Below are positions 36,850 to 46,400 of a stretch of 64,000 bases of DNA, piece by piece (the stretch's first letter is position 1; every line of letters begins with the position of its first letter). The notes beneath the pieces are model-generated. The model was not told the DNA's origin. It did no database searches and saw only the letters and a program-made list of their open reading frames with translations. The position numbers were made by a program, and so were the translations under genes. The stretch is from Streptomyces humicola (GTDB lineage Bacteria > Actinomycetota > Actinomycetes > Streptomycetales > Streptomycetaceae): NCBI RefSeq assembly GCF_024436035.1, contig NZ_JANFNG010000034.1, positions 1 to 64,000 on the forward strand, in the 5' to 3' direction.

Positions 36850-37290
36850 TTAGCTGATCTGTTCGGCCAGGGCGAGGATGATGCCTGAGGGGCCGCGGAG
36901 GTAACAGAGGCGGTAGATGTCCTTGTACTGCGCTACCTCGCCGATTAGTTCGGCGCCATGGCGGCGCAGGCGGGCGATGGTGTCGTCGATGTCGTCGACG
37001 GCGAACATGACCCGGTGCAGGCCCAGCGTGTTCGGCGGCGGGTTGTGCGATCCATCGCCGATCGCCGCGGGGGTGTGGTACTGCGCGAGCTCCAGCTTGC
37101 CGTGGCCGTCCGGGGCCCGCATCATCGCGATGTCGCTGCGGACTCCGTCGAGTCCGACGGCCTGGTCCGCGAAGAGGCCCTCGATCTGTGCCTTGCCTTC
37201 GACCTCCATGCCCAGTTCGGTGAAGAAGGCGACGGCGGCGTCCAGGTCTTCGACAACGATGCCGACGTTGTCCATCCGTTGAAGCGTCAT
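36850..37290 (-). CDS. VOC/glyoxalase-fold protein
   Basis: The product is 146 residues with the paired beta-alpha-beta modules of the vicinal oxygen chelate superfamily: MDNVGIVVEDLDAAVAFFTELG at the start, LHRVMFAVDDIDDTIARLRR in the middle and LCYLRGPSGIILALAEQ at the end. Candidate metal ligands are His in LHRVMF and the Glu of ALAEQ. The ATG at 37290 is preceded by GAGGGAGAA. Members include glyoxalases, dioxygenases and resistance proteins; the substrate cannot be told. Confidence 0.88.
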   Translation of the reverse strand: MTLQRMDNVGIVVEDLDAAVAFFTELGMEVEGKAQIEGLFADQAVGLDGVRSDIAMMRAPDGHGKLELAQYHTPAAIGDGSHNPPPNTLGLHRVMFAVDDIDDTIARLRRHGAELIGEVAQYKDIYRLCYLRGPSGIILALAEQIS

Positions 37291-37810
37291 GACGGTTCTC
37301 CCTCTGCGTCGCGCGGCTCTTTGAGGCCACCGGTATACCGAGGACGGAGCCAGCGGCCCATTCTCGACACCGTAAACGGACTGAGTTCCGGAGACGCGTT
37401 CGGCGGCGGCCCGGCTGCGGCAGATGGCAGCGGCTTCCGGAAAGCCTCCCGCATGCCTGTGACATCCGTCACGCTGTCCTGATTTTGCCTGGTAGACGGG
37501 GCGTACTGTCGCAATTGCCCCGTGCCCGAGCGCATCCGCGGAAGCGCCGGCTCCACGGGGTCCAAGACGAACGGACGGTTCGAGGCGGTAAGGACCATGC
37601 GACGGACCAGTTAGGGATCGCGCGCGTGCGGGAGCCCTTGCTACCGCGCGGGGTCGTCGCGAACCGATGGCCCTCGACCCACGTGGCGGGGCACCGAGCG
37701 CCCGGAGCCCGGTGAGGGACGAGCGGGCATGTGCGAGGACGGCCACGCGTCCCGGAACCTCCCCGATCGCCTGTCCCGCCTTCCGCAGGCGGTACCTTCG
37801 CAGGACTGGC
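37291..37810. other. 520-bp divergent intergenic region
   Basis: This lies between the minus-strand VOC gene and the plus-strand HAD gene. No gene could be supported. It holds a GTGAC-ATCC-GTCAC inverted repeat at 37459-37472 that could be an operator. The rest looks non-coding on both strands. Confidence 0.35.
37459..37472. promoter_or_regulatory. possible operator, GTGAC inverted repeat
   Basis: GTGAC and GTCAC arms are separated by four bases, in the divergent region 168 bp upstream of the VOC gene. Short perfect dyads like this are typical binding sites for dimeric regulators, but no regulator gene is adjacent and chance is possible. Confidence 0.25.
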
Positions 37811-38485
37811 ATGTACCGGGAAGGTAGTGGAAGCGTGGCGCACGGCACTCGCAATGGCACGCCCTATCGGTCGCTGATCCTGGATTTCGCAGGTGTCTTG
37901 ACCGTGGACGTTCATCCGGCTCACCGCGCGTGGTGCGCGTCGGAAGGACTGGATCCGCAAGCGTGGGTCGACACGCTGGAGACCAATCCCGAGGGGCGGC
38001 GCCTGTACGTGGCGCTGGAGTCGGGCGAGATCGATCAACGCGAGTGGAACCGGCGTACGGCCGCGCTGCTCGGCGTGGACGACGAGAACCTGATGGGCCG
38101 CGCATGGACCGGGGTGGCGCCCGCAGCCGAGATGGTCCAACTTGCCCGCGACGCACGCGCGGCCGGGCTGCTGGTTGCGCTGTTGTCTAATTCCTTCGGC
38201 TTGGACCCGTACAACCCCTATGAGGCTCTTGGTGTGTGGGACCTATTCGACGTACACGTGATCTCAGAGGTCGAGGGGATCGCCAAACCGGACCCGGCGA
38301 TCTACGAGCGGACACTGGACCGCCTTGGCCTGCCCGGTGAGGCATGTGTGTTCGTGGACGACCACGAACGGAATCTTCCCCCCGCTGCGGCGCTTGGTAT
38401 CACCACCGTGCACGCCGACGGGCAGGACGGTACCGCAGCCCGCGTCGCCGCGCTGCTCGGCCTGTGTACAGCGCCCGCAGCCTAA
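37811..38485 (+). CDS. HAD-family hydrolase
   Basis: The product is 224 residues from the ATG at 37811 (AGGA 5 bases upstream) or 216 from the GTG at 37835. The haloacid-dehalogenase motifs are present: SLILDFAGVLT (nucleophile Asp about 25), LLSNSFG (motif II), the Lys in GIAKPDPAIYERTL (motif III) and CVFVDDHERN (motif IV). The acid two residues after the nucleophile, usual in phosphatases, is Ala, as in epoxide-hydrolase-like and some sugar-phosphatase members. Substrate unknown. A hairpin follows the stop. Confidence 0.88.
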   Translation: MYREGSGSVAHGTRNGTPYRSLILDFAGVLTVDVHPAHRAWCASEGLDPQAWVDTLETNPEGRRLYVALESGEIDQREWNRRTAALLGVDDENLMGRAWTGVAPAAEMVQLARDARAAGLLVALLSNSFGLDPYNPYEALGVWDLFDVHVISEVEGIAKPDPAIYERTLDRLGLPGEACVFVDDHERNLPPAAALGITTVHADGQDGTAARVAALLGLCTAPAA

Positions 38486-38489
38486 TGGG

Positions 38490-38521
38490 ACTCATCGGGT
38501 CGTGAGCGAGACTCGATGAGT
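38490..38521 (+). terminator. hairpin terminator after HAD gene
   Basis: ACTCATCG and CGATGAGT form a perfect 8-bp stem 4 bp after the HAD stop; GTC/GAC inside the loop can extend it. No T run. Confidence 0.5.
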
Positions 38522-38567
38522 GGCCGCCAGCCGGTGAGCACCATTGTGGCCGGAGCCTTCGAGCTCT

Positions 38568-39920
38568 GGTGTCAGACCGTGCCCCTGCTGGTCGGCCGGA
38601 AGGCCCGACTGCTGATGGGATGGCGTGCCCGCCGGGGCTGTGGCGGCGTGAGTACTGGATCCATTAGGGCGCGAGCTGTGTCTTCCGCTGGGCCACGCGC
38701 ACGTGTACGTCGAGAGGTTGGAGAAGCGGGTGCTGTTCGTCGGCGACGACTGGGCCGAAGATCACCATGATGTCGAGGTCCAGGACGGTTCGGGCCGCAG
38801 GCTCGGGACCGCCCGACTGATGGAGGGCATCGAAGGGATCGCGAAGCTGCACGCTCTGGTCGCCCGGCACGGCGGGGAGGACCTGGAGCCGGGGCAGGTG
38901 GTGGTCGGGATCGAGACCGACCGCGGCTCGTGGGTGCAGGCCCTGCTCGCGGCCGGCTACCAGGTCTACGCGGTCAACCCGCGCCAGGCGGCCCGGTTCA
39001 AGGAACGCTACGCAACCTCCGGTGCCAAGAGCGACAAGGGCGACGCGCACGCTCTCGCAGACATGGTCCGCATCGACCGTGATCAGTTGCGGCCGATCGC
39101 CGGGGACAGCGAGCAGGCCCAGGCCGTCAAGGTCGTCGCCCGCGCCCACCAGACCCTGATCTGGGAACGCACCCGCACCTTCCAGCGGCTGCGGAACACG
39201 CTGCGCGAGTACTTCCCCGGCGCCCTGACCGCATACGCCAGCCTGGAGCTGACCAGCACCGACGCCCTGGAGCCGCTGGTCAAGGCCCCCACACCCGAGC
39301 GGGCGGCGAAGCTGACGAAGAAACAGATCACCGCCGTTCTGGCCCGGCACGACGTCGCGACCCCGGTGGCAGCCGCCTGCGCCGCCGCAGCAACCGCGCA
39401 CGCCCGGCTGCTGATCGCCCTCAACGAGCAGATAGACACGTTGGAGGCTGAGGTGAAGGCACATTTTCGAGCGCACCCGGACGCTGAGATCTACCTGTCG
39501 ATGCCCGGCATCGGCGAGATCGTCGGGGCCCGGGTGCTCGCCGAGTTCGGGGACACCCCACCCGCTACGCGTCCGCCAAGGCACGGAAGAACTACGCCGG
39601 CACCAGCCCGATCACCCGGGCCTCCGGCAAGAGCCACACCGTCCAGGCCCGCTTCGTCCGCAACAACCGCCTCGCCGACGCGCTGCAGCGCCAGGCGTTC
39701 TGCGCCCTGCAGAACTCACCCGGAGTCCGCCGCTACTACGACAAGCAACGCGCCCGCGACCTCGACTACAACCCCGCCCTCCGCCAGGTCGGCAACCGAC
39801 TCGTCGGCATCCTCCACGGGTGCCTCAAGACCCGCACCCGCTACGACGAAGCCACCGCCTGGGCCCACCACGCCAACCTCGCCACAGCTTGACACCCGAC
39901 GCCATGGGATGTCTGACACC
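38568..39920 (+). mobile_element. IS110-family element, ends tentative
   Basis: The block contains a frameshifted IS110 transposase gene. GGTGTCAGAC at 38568-38577 and its reverse complement GTCTGACACC at 39911-39920 lie 1.35 kb apart, a normal IS110 length, and may be short subterminal inverted repeats. IS110 elements often lack clear terminal repeats, so the true ends may differ by some tens of bases. Confidence 0.55.
38730..39892 (+). pseudogene. IS110-family transposase, frameshifted
   Basis: This is a DEDD transposase of the IS110 group. It starts at the GTG at 38730, with GGAG 6 bases upstream and the usual VLFVGDDWAEDHHDVEV beginning. The DEDD domain continues with VVVGIETDRG and SDKGDAHALADMVR. 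At about 39554, within the Transposase_20 helix-hairpin-helix region after SMPGIGEIVGARVLAEFGD, one base appears to be missing. The correct continuation (TRYASAKARKNYAGTSPIT and on to AHHANLATA, stop 39890-39892) is found in the next frame. The unshifted frame runs on as nonsense. Real inactivation is most likely; sequencing error in the C-run is possible. Confidence 0.9.
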
Positions 39921-40041
39921 GATAGCAATGTGGGCCTGTCTCACCGTCAACTGCGGAGCTGGGGTATCACCTGGGTTCTGTCACGCCGACGAAGCGCGTA
40001 ACGTCCTCAGTGAGGCGACTCGCAGGAACGGAGCCCGGGTT

Positions 40042-41247
40042 ATGACGGCATGGCAAGACCTCACTACCGGCGAGCGGGTGAAGTCTTTGCGAGGCTCAGA
40101 CATGACGCAAGAGCAGCTCGCCGAATCCGCAGGCGTCAGTGTCGGCACCGTTCGGAAGTTGGAACAGGGCGGCACCTTGTCGTTGCCGTTCCTGCTCAAG
40201 ATCGCAGGTGCCCTCGGGACGGACGTTTCTACGATCCTCGGCCAGCAGTCACCGCGCCGGGGCATGGACCGTGACGAACGCTCTGCCGTGCGCGCCATGT
40301 CGGCGGCCGTCCACGGCTCGGCGATGGGCGACATCGACCACGTCGAACCCGGGCCACTGGACGGCTTGCAAGCAGCTGCTCGCCGCGCGGACACCCTGCT
40401 GTGGGTCAGTGACTACCCTGAGCTGGGAGCCGTGCTGTCTCGCCTGCTGCCTGAGGCCCGCGCCGTGTACGACGCGAGCACCGGTGAGGAGCGCAGTGCC
40501 GCCGCCGGCGTGCTCGCCGATGCCTACCAGACCGCCGCGTATGCGGCGAACCTTCTGGGGCAGCGGGACCTGTCTCGCGCGGCGTTGAACTACGGCCGGA
40601 CCACTGCCCTCTCTGTCGGTGACGACCTGCGGGCCGCGCATCTGGCGTCCACCGTCGCATGGGTGAGCCTGCGCGACGGGCAGACCAAGTACGGCGTCCA
40701 GGTCGCCGCGAAGGCCGCCGCCGCGACCGAACCCCGCATGTCCGAGACCGACCCCGACCTCCTCAGCGTCTATGGCCAGTTGGTCACCAACGCCGCCGTA
40801 GCGGCTTCCCGCGGCGGGGCCAGCCCCGACACGGCCCGGGATTGGCTCAGCCAGGCGCACGCCGTTGCCGCCCGTATCGGCCGCGAGCACGCCCGTGGCA
40901 AGCAGAATCAGCCCTTCGGTCCCGCGTACGCCGCCACGCAGGCCATGTCGGTGGCTATCGCACTGGGCGACACTGCGCGAGCGCTACGGCTGGCAGAGAC
41001 CACCACGCTGCCGGACGACATGCCGCTATCCACCCGCGCCCGCTGGCGCCTCGACGTGGCCCTACTGCGCACGCAAACGCGGCAATGGGATACGGCAGCG
41101 GATGAGCTGGAAGAGGTGTGCATGATGGCCCCGGCATGGGTGCGGCATCAGGCGCTGCCTGGAGTGGTCGCGGCCAAGATTGCCGATTACAACGTGTCCC
41201 GGGTCCGGCGGATCGCCGCCATGGCCAGGGTGCCACTCGGTGTCTGA
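40042..41247 (+). CDS. XRE-family regulator with TPR-like sensor domain
   Basis: The product is 401 residues with an N-terminal helix-turn-helix (LRGSDMTQEQLAESAGVSVG, about 15-36, then TVRKLEQGG). Over 300 residues of Ala-rich paired helices follow, typical of TPR-type sensor domains in Streptomyces transcription regulators. The ATG at 40042 is preceded by GGAG with good spacing. It lies 150 bp after the IS110 gene, which may have separated it from former neighbours, and shortly before a string of tiny overlapping genes it may regulate. Ligand and targets are unknown. Confidence 0.85.
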   Translation: MTAWQDLTTGERVKSLRGSDMTQEQLAESAGVSVGTVRKLEQGGTLSLPFLLKIAGALGTDVSTILGQQSPRRGMDRDERSAVRAMSAAVHGSAMGDIDHVEPGPLDGLQAAARRADTLLWVSDYPELGAVLSRLLPEARAVYDASTGEERSAAAGVLADAYQTAAYAANLLGQRDLSRAALNYGRTTALSVGDDLRAAHLASTVAWVSLRDGQTKYGVQVAAKAAAATEPRMSETDPDLLSVYGQLVTNAAVAASRGGASPDTARDWLSQAHAVAARIGREHARGKQNQPFGPAYAATQAMSVAIALGDTARALRLAETTTLPDDMPLSTRARWRLDVALLRTQTRQWDTAADELEEVCMMAPAWVRHQALPGVVAAKIADYNVSRVRRIAAMARVPLGV

Positions 41248-41298
41248 CGGTGCCTGACCACCACGGGACGCGGTAGTCCATCACTTGCGACGTGGGCA

Positions 41299-41319
41299 AC
41301 TACTACGGGCCGTGGTAGT
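41299..41319. promoter_or_regulatory. inverted repeat downstream of XRE gene
   Basis: ACTACTACGG and CCGTGGTAGT (9 of 10 pairs, one-base centre) form a dyad 52 bp after the regulator stop and 75 bp before the resolvase-like gene. Related GTAGT and ACCACG words occur nearby on both sides. It could be an operator for the neighbouring XRE protein or a terminator. Confidence 0.35.
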
Positions 41320-41393
41320 CGGCGGCCTGCGATCTGGGCCGCTACCACGCCCCGTTTCTTCACGGTGAGTCATGGTGCAGCCACGCTAAAGGC

Positions 41394-41864
41394 ATGTTGA
41401 GTGACTCCCGCCCGGCGACTGGCCGCGTTCCGGTCGCCCTCTACATCGCCACCGATGTCAGCGATGACGAAGCGTCCCATCTGATGCGCTGTTGCCGGGA
41501 CTATGCCGAGGCCCGTCACTGGACCGTCGCCGCCGCTGTCTGCGACACCGGCACGACCGCGCCCCTGACCGGCCGGCCCGGCTGGTGCGAGATCACCGCC
41601 GCCCTTGGTACCGGGAGCGCCCGTGGCGTTGTCACCTGGCAACGCCGCATGATCGCCGCCGACACCACGGCGTACGAAACGCTCACGGCCTTGGTCGCCG
41701 ACCGTGGCGGATTCCTCGCCATCGCCTCCGACAGCCGTACCCCGATCGAGATGCGCCCCGGCATCCCGCTGCCCCGTCGCACCCCCGGCCAGGTCCAGCG
41801 ACTCCGCTGGATCGCCGATGCCGCGGCTGGATTCGGCCCCTGGATGCCGGAGGCGATCTCATGA
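41394..41864 (+). CDS. resolvase-fold protein without DNA-binding domain
   Basis: The product is 156 residues that match the pattern of the serine recombinase catalytic domain. It has ALYIATDVSDDEASHLMRCC (a Ser at the nucleophile position, about 23), YAEARHWTVAAAVCDTGTT, then LTGRPGWCEITAALGTGSAR and GVVTWQRRMI. It ends after the core fold: there is no long linker or C-terminal DNA-binding domain, and the canonical RVS box is IATDVS. It is therefore probably not an active recombinase; resolvase-fold proteins can be repurposed as regulators. Its stop overlaps the next gene by 4 bp. Confidence 0.65.
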   Translation: MLSDSRPATGRVPVALYIATDVSDDEASHLMRCCRDYAEARHWTVAAAVCDTGTTAPLTGRPGWCEITAALGTGSARGVVTWQRRMIAADTTAYETLTALVADRGGFLAIASDSRTPIEMRPGIPLPRRTPGQVQRLRWIADAAAGFGPWMPEAIS

Positions 41865-42052
41865 GCGCCGCCGTCCACAACGTGCCGGGTGGCGAGCACA
41901 CTACGGCCGAGCACTCCCGGTACGGCCGTCACCGCTACAACAAGGACAGCGGCCGGTGCACGGCTGGCTGCCCCGGACCATGGCCCTGCACAGTCGCCAT
42001 AACGCTGAATTCGGGCGACTCTACCCCGCCGCGGCCGGAGACTGAGCGGTGA
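41861..42052 (+). CDS. tiny protein, 63 aa, ATGA-coupled
   Basis: The product is 63 residues, His/Arg/Cys-containing (HSRYGRHRYNKDSGRCTAGC), with no hydrophobic segment. Its ATG overlaps the stop of the resolvase-fold gene (ATGA) and its stop overlaps the next start, so it is translated as part of a coupled chain. The Cys/His content could allow metal binding, but no standard finger is present. Function unknown. Confidence 0.55.
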   Translation: MSAAVHNVPGGEHTTAEHSRYGRHRYNKDSGRCTAGCPGPWPCTVAITLNSGDSTPPRPETER

Positions 42053-42294
42053 GCGCGGCCGTAGACAGCGCGTCAGCGCAGCCCCCGGCCTGGCTGGTGG
42101 CGGGCCGGGTCGTGTACGACTCGGCCCGCCACCAGTTCGGCCGCGTGATGGCGGTCGGTGAGCCGTACGACCAGCGCGGCTACCTGGGCAACGGCTCGGA
42201 CACGACCCTTGTGGTGCCTTACCCCGGCGGCGGTATCGGGTGGGAGGCGGCAGAAAAGGATCTCACCCCCGCACGGCTGGAGGATGTCAGATGA
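42049..42294 (+). CDS. small protein, 81 aa, GTGA-coupled
   Basis: The product is 81 residues starting at a GTG that overlaps the preceding stop by 4 bp. It contains WLVAGRVVYDSARHQFGRVM and later TLVVPYPGGGIGWEAAEKDL, a small beta-rich pattern reminiscent of an SH3- or KOW-like barrel. Proteins of this size and pattern are frequent in Streptomyces next to XRE regulators. Function unknown. Confidence 0.6.
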   Translation: MSAAVDSASAQPPAWLVAGRVVYDSARHQFGRVMAVGEPYDQRGYLGNGSDTTLVVPYPGGGIGWEAAEKDLTPARLEDVR

Positions 42295-42467
42295 CCGGCC
42301 GTCACGCTGCGCCCGCCGAGCCGATCTCGGTACCGGGGTGGCGGTTCGCGGTCGCCCTTGTCGCCCTCGGCTCGGTCGGCCCGGCTGTCGTGGCCGCGTA
42401 CCACGTGCTCGCCCCTCGCCCACAGCCGGCGTCCGTACAAGACACGCCGCCGCTGGATGACGGCTAG
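42291..42467 (+). CDS. single-pass membrane peptide, 58 aa
   Basis: The product is 58 residues with one hydrophobic helix (GWRFAVALVALGSVGPAVVA, about 16-35) and a Pro-rich tail. It overlaps the previous stop (ATGA), completing a four-gene coupled chain. Function unknown. Confidence 0.55.
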   Translation: MTGRHAAPAEPISVPGWRFAVALVALGSVGPAVVAAYHVLAPRPQPASVQDTPPLDDG

Positions 42468-42550
42468 CTCCCCGTCGCTCACACACCCGCCGCTCCGAGC
42501 GGGTCACCGAATCCGTACAACCACAACCACAACCATCGACAGAGGCCCAA

Positions 42551-42906
42551 TTGACCAACACCATTACTGTCGCGGTCTGGAACGTCGAGGCCGACGGAGG
42601 CCGAAACGGCGAGCATCGCGACCTCGTACTCGACATCCTCAGCGAGCACCTGCCGGACATCTTCCTCCAACAGGAGGCGAAGTTCAGCCGCGAGCGCGGG
42701 TGCGCGCGCATGCACGCCGCCGAGGAGCGGCTGGGGCTGCGCGGGTTCCTGTCCACGCCCAACCCGCACGCGGACGCCGGCATCGCTAGCGCTGTGTATG
42801 TCCGACAACGACGACACCCGTGAAGCCTCTGACCCATGCCCTGTTGATCTTCCGATTCCACCGCGGCCGGGTGGAACGCGTACTGCGACAGCAGCCCGTC
42901 GCCTGA
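42551..42906 (+). pseudogene. endonuclease/exonuclease/phosphatase family gene, broken
   Basis: A TTG start opens about 85 codons of an EEP-family (DNase I-like) N-terminus: ITVAVWNVEADGG with the conserved Asn, then LSEHLPDIFLQQEAKFSRE with the metal-binding Glu. After ADAGIASAVYV the homology is lost, and the Asp/His catalytic motifs of the second half are absent. A scrambled stretch continues to about 42906. The gene is a truncated remnant. The intergenic region up to the lanthipeptide precursor (to 43211) contains no other gene. Confidence 0.6.
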
Positions 42907-43211
42907 ACTGAGAGAGGACCAGACCGATGCCACGGGCAGACATCCGAGGACCGCCCCATCGTCCGATCCGCACTGCGGGGCGATGGGTCAGTTTCGGTCA
43001 TCTGTGATGAGGACCGAGCTTGCGGCGCGCACCGCCGAGAAGGATGAGGCCCTGGCCCTGGCGTAGTACCGGAACTGCGGTGTCCGCGCATTCGACTGGC
43101 CGGGCGATGGGCAGCCGGATGCGGGGATCCCGCACTCCCCGCCGCGCGCCCAGATGCATCGGCGGCGCGCCATGTACGTCCGTAACGTCCCTACGATTCA
43201 TGGGAGTTGCC
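42907..43211 (+). promoter_or_regulatory. upstream region of lanthipeptide operon
   Basis: This 305-bp interval without a gene precedes the precursor gene and should carry the operon promoter. The ribosome site GGGAG lies 5 bases before the ATG. I could not pick out a confident -35/-10 pair. Confidence 0.35.
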
Positions 43212-43394
43212 ATGAAACGAAGCACCGATCCGAGCACCACGCAGGTCCGCCCGCAGACGCCGCAGTCGACGACGTCCGACGGCTTCGAGCTGGACGTCAC
43301 CCTGCTGGAAGTGTCCGACGCTGCCAGCCTCACCAACCTGACTGACGACGGCTGCGGCGAGACCTGCGGCGCCTGCACCACCAACGTGGCCTGA
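43212..43394 (+). CDS. lanA: FxLD-type class I lanthipeptide precursor
   Basis: This is a 60-residue precursor peptide. The leader (about 1-38) contains the motif that names the family, FELDV at residues 25-29, where the dehydratase is expected to bind. The core, roughly after residue 38, is ASLTNLTDDGCGETCGACTT plus NVA. It offers Cys at 48, 52 and 55 and several Thr (41, 44, 51, 56, 57) and a Ser (39) for lanthionine and methyllanthionine rings. Asp46-Gly47 is a plausible site for Asp to isoAsp conversion by the methyltransferase encoded downstream. The ATG is preceded by GGGAG. No protease or exporter gene is adjacent, so leader removal must use a distant enzyme. Confidence 0.92.
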   Translation: MKRSTDPSTTQVRPQTPQSTTSDGFELDVTLLEVSDAASLTNLTDDGCGETCGACTTNVA

Positions 43395-43480
43395 CCCGAG
43401 GCGCACGTCATCCCGGGCCGGTGTCTTCGCGCTGCGGGCCGCGAGGGCACCGGCCGCCCGCCTGGACCACGGAGGTTGTG

Positions 43481-46400
43481 ATGGCTTCGAGCACCGCGTT
43501 CCGCGCCGGTAAGACCGCTCTCGTCCGTGCGGTCGCCCGACCGGAGCTTCCCGTTTCACCGTGCCCCGACCTCGACGACCCTTCCCCTCGCGGCGCAGCT
43601 GCACGGCTCGCGTGGCTGCGGGAGGTGTGGTCCGAGGAGGACGTTGCCGAGGCGCTGCAACACGCCAGCGCTGCCCTGGCCTCCCAGGTGCGTGTCTTGT
43701 GCTCATCCGGCACCCCGGCCGAGCGTGATGTGCGCCGCGCGGTCGCCTCCGTGGCCCGCTATGTGTTGCGAGCCGAGCACCGGGCGACTCCGTTCGGCCT
43801 GTTCGCCGGCGTGACCTCAGCCACCTTCGGACCACGAGCGGGCTCGACATGGGGCTTGGATCACGTGGTCATCGGCAGGGCGAGCGCGGAGTGGCTGACG
43901 GCTGTTGTCGAGCGGCTGGAGTCGTGCCCCGGACTGCTGGAGCGTCTTTTGGTGGTCGTCAACAACGCCGTCGCACGACGTGGTGATCGGCTCATCGTGC
44001 CGTACACCTGCGAGCCCCGAAGTGGCCGGAGTCGTGCGGTCGAGACATCCATCGGCCTGACGGAGCCGGTGCGGGCGGTCCTGGATGCGGCCGGGGCACC
44101 GATCCGCGCTGGTGTTCTCGCTGACAAGCTTGCTGCGGACTTCCCCACAGCAGGGTTGGATAAGGCGCATCGGCTGGTGCAGGAGTTGATCCGGTACCAG
44201 GTGCTGATCACCAATCTGCACGCGCCGAGCACTGACACCGACGCCCTGGGCTACCTGGTCGACCAGCTCGACGCCGTGGACGCCGGCACCGTGGCTCCGG
44301 CCGCTGATACGATCCGCAACCTGCACTTCGTGCACAACAATTTGCGTGAGTGCGGCATCCGCAGTAGCCGGGACCGCATCACCGCACGGATGCAGGCTCT
44401 GGTCCCGGGCCTTCGCCGCCACCCCCTCGCTCTCGACCTGCGTCTGGACGCCCGCGTCGAGCTGCCCGAGGAGATCGCCCGGGAGATCGAGCGTGTCGCC
44501 TTGGTCCTGACCTGGGTCAGCGCCCTCCCGTACGGAACGGCGGCGTGGAAGGCGTATCAGCGGCGGTTTTACGAGCGGTATGGCATCGGCACGATGGTGC
44601 CGCTCAAGGAGGTCGTCGCGGACAGCGGTACCGGTCTGCCTGACGGGTATCCGGGCGCCCCGGCCGACGGGCGCCGCCCCCGGCTCTCCGAACGGGACGA
44701 CAGCTTGGTGCGCCTCGCGCAGGCCGCCGTCCTCGATGGCCGCGACGAGGTGGTCCTGACCGACGAGTTGATCGCCGCGATGGACGTGGGGCCCGAGCAC
44801 CCAAGGGTGCCGCCCCACCTGGAGGTCGGTGTCCGGGTGCACGCCTCCAGCGCTGAGGAGCTTGACCGCGGGCGGTTCCGGCTGGAGGTCGTGAGCGTGT
44901 CCCGCGGCGTCGGAGTCACCACGGGCCGGTTCCTCAGCGTGCTGGCCCCCAAGGACCGAGAACGTCTGGCCGCGGAGCTGGCCGACCTGCCGACCGCGGA
45001 TGCAGGCACCGTTCCCGCTCAGTTGTCCTTCCCGCCGCTGCTGTCCAGGAGCGCCCATGTCGCGCGCGCCCCGCAGGTCCTGGCCAGCGTGATCAGTGTG
45101 CAGGAGCACCGCGCCGACCCAAGCGGGGATGTGCTCACGCCTGACGATCTCGCGGTGGCTTGCGACGGTCGCCGCATGTATCTGGCCGCACCCCAGCGCG
45201 GACACCGGATCGAGGCCGTGGGGATGCACGCGCTGAACCTCAAGGAGCACACCCCGCCGCTGGTGCGGTTCCTCACCGAGCTGTCCCGCGCTCAGTGCGC
45301 GCAAGTCACGCTGTTCGACTGGGGCGCCGCAAACGCGATGCCGTTCCTGCCCCGACTGCGCTACGGACGCACAGTCCTGGCTCCCGCACGGTGGCGGCTG
45401 GAAGCGCCGGAGCTGCCCGGCCGCGACCGCCCCCGGGCCGAGTGGGAGACGGCTCTCCGCGAGTGGCGGAGCCGGCGGCGGATGCCGCAGCGGGTCTACC
45501 TGGCCGAGGACGACCGCCGCCTCCTCCTCGACCTCGACCAGGCCGGACACCGAACCTTGCTGCGCCAGCACCTGAACCGCGCCCGCCTGGTAGTTCTCGT
45601 CGAAGCCCCGGAAGTTGACGCGTACGGCTGGTGCGATGGCCGTGCGCATGAGGTCGTGGTACCGCTGGAGGCGACGCGGCCACCGGGGTGGCCAGCCCTG
45701 CCGGCCCCCGCGCCGGCCCGCACCTTTTCTCCGGCGCAGATCCAGTCTCCGGGCGTCTCGCCGGTGTTGCTGGCTACTTTGTACGGCGACCTGCGCCGCC
45801 AGGACACCCTGCTCACCCAGCATCTCCCAGACCTGCTGGATCGACTCGGCGGTCCGCCGTGGTGGTTCATCCGCTTCCGCGACCCCCACCAGCACTTGCG
45901 GGTGCGCATCTCATTGCCCGACCTCGATGCCTTCGCCGAGACCGCCCGATCGGTCAGCACGTGGGCCGACGAGCTGCGCGCCGCCGGATTGCTGTCGGAT
46001 CTGCGTTTTCCCACCTCGTACCAAGAGATGGGCCGTTGGGGCTCCGGCGCCGCCTGGGACGCCGCCGAGGAAGTGTTCCGCGCGGACTCGCGCGCCGTCG
46101 TCGCTCAGCTCTCCCAGCCCCAGCGCCCGCACCAGCGTGCGCTGGTGGCCGCGCACTCCATCGCCATCGCCACGGCGTTCCTCGGCAGTACCGAGGCCGG
46201 GATGCGCTGGCTGATCGACCACATTCCGCCCACCGCGCCCGCACCGGTGCCGCGCCCGGAATTCGCCGAGACCGTACGGCTCGCAGATCCGTCCAACGAC
46301 TGGGCGGCATTGCGCACCGTTCCCGCAGGGCAGACCATCGTGGAGGCGTGGGCCGGTCGCGACGCGGCGCTCGCCGCCTACCGGCCGCACCTCCCCGGCT

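Noticed and set aside
39541-39570. Programmed frameshift in the IS110 transposase
   Set aside because: IS110 elements normally use a single frame and there is no typical slippery heptamer or overlapping second gene; a simple one-base deletion fits better.
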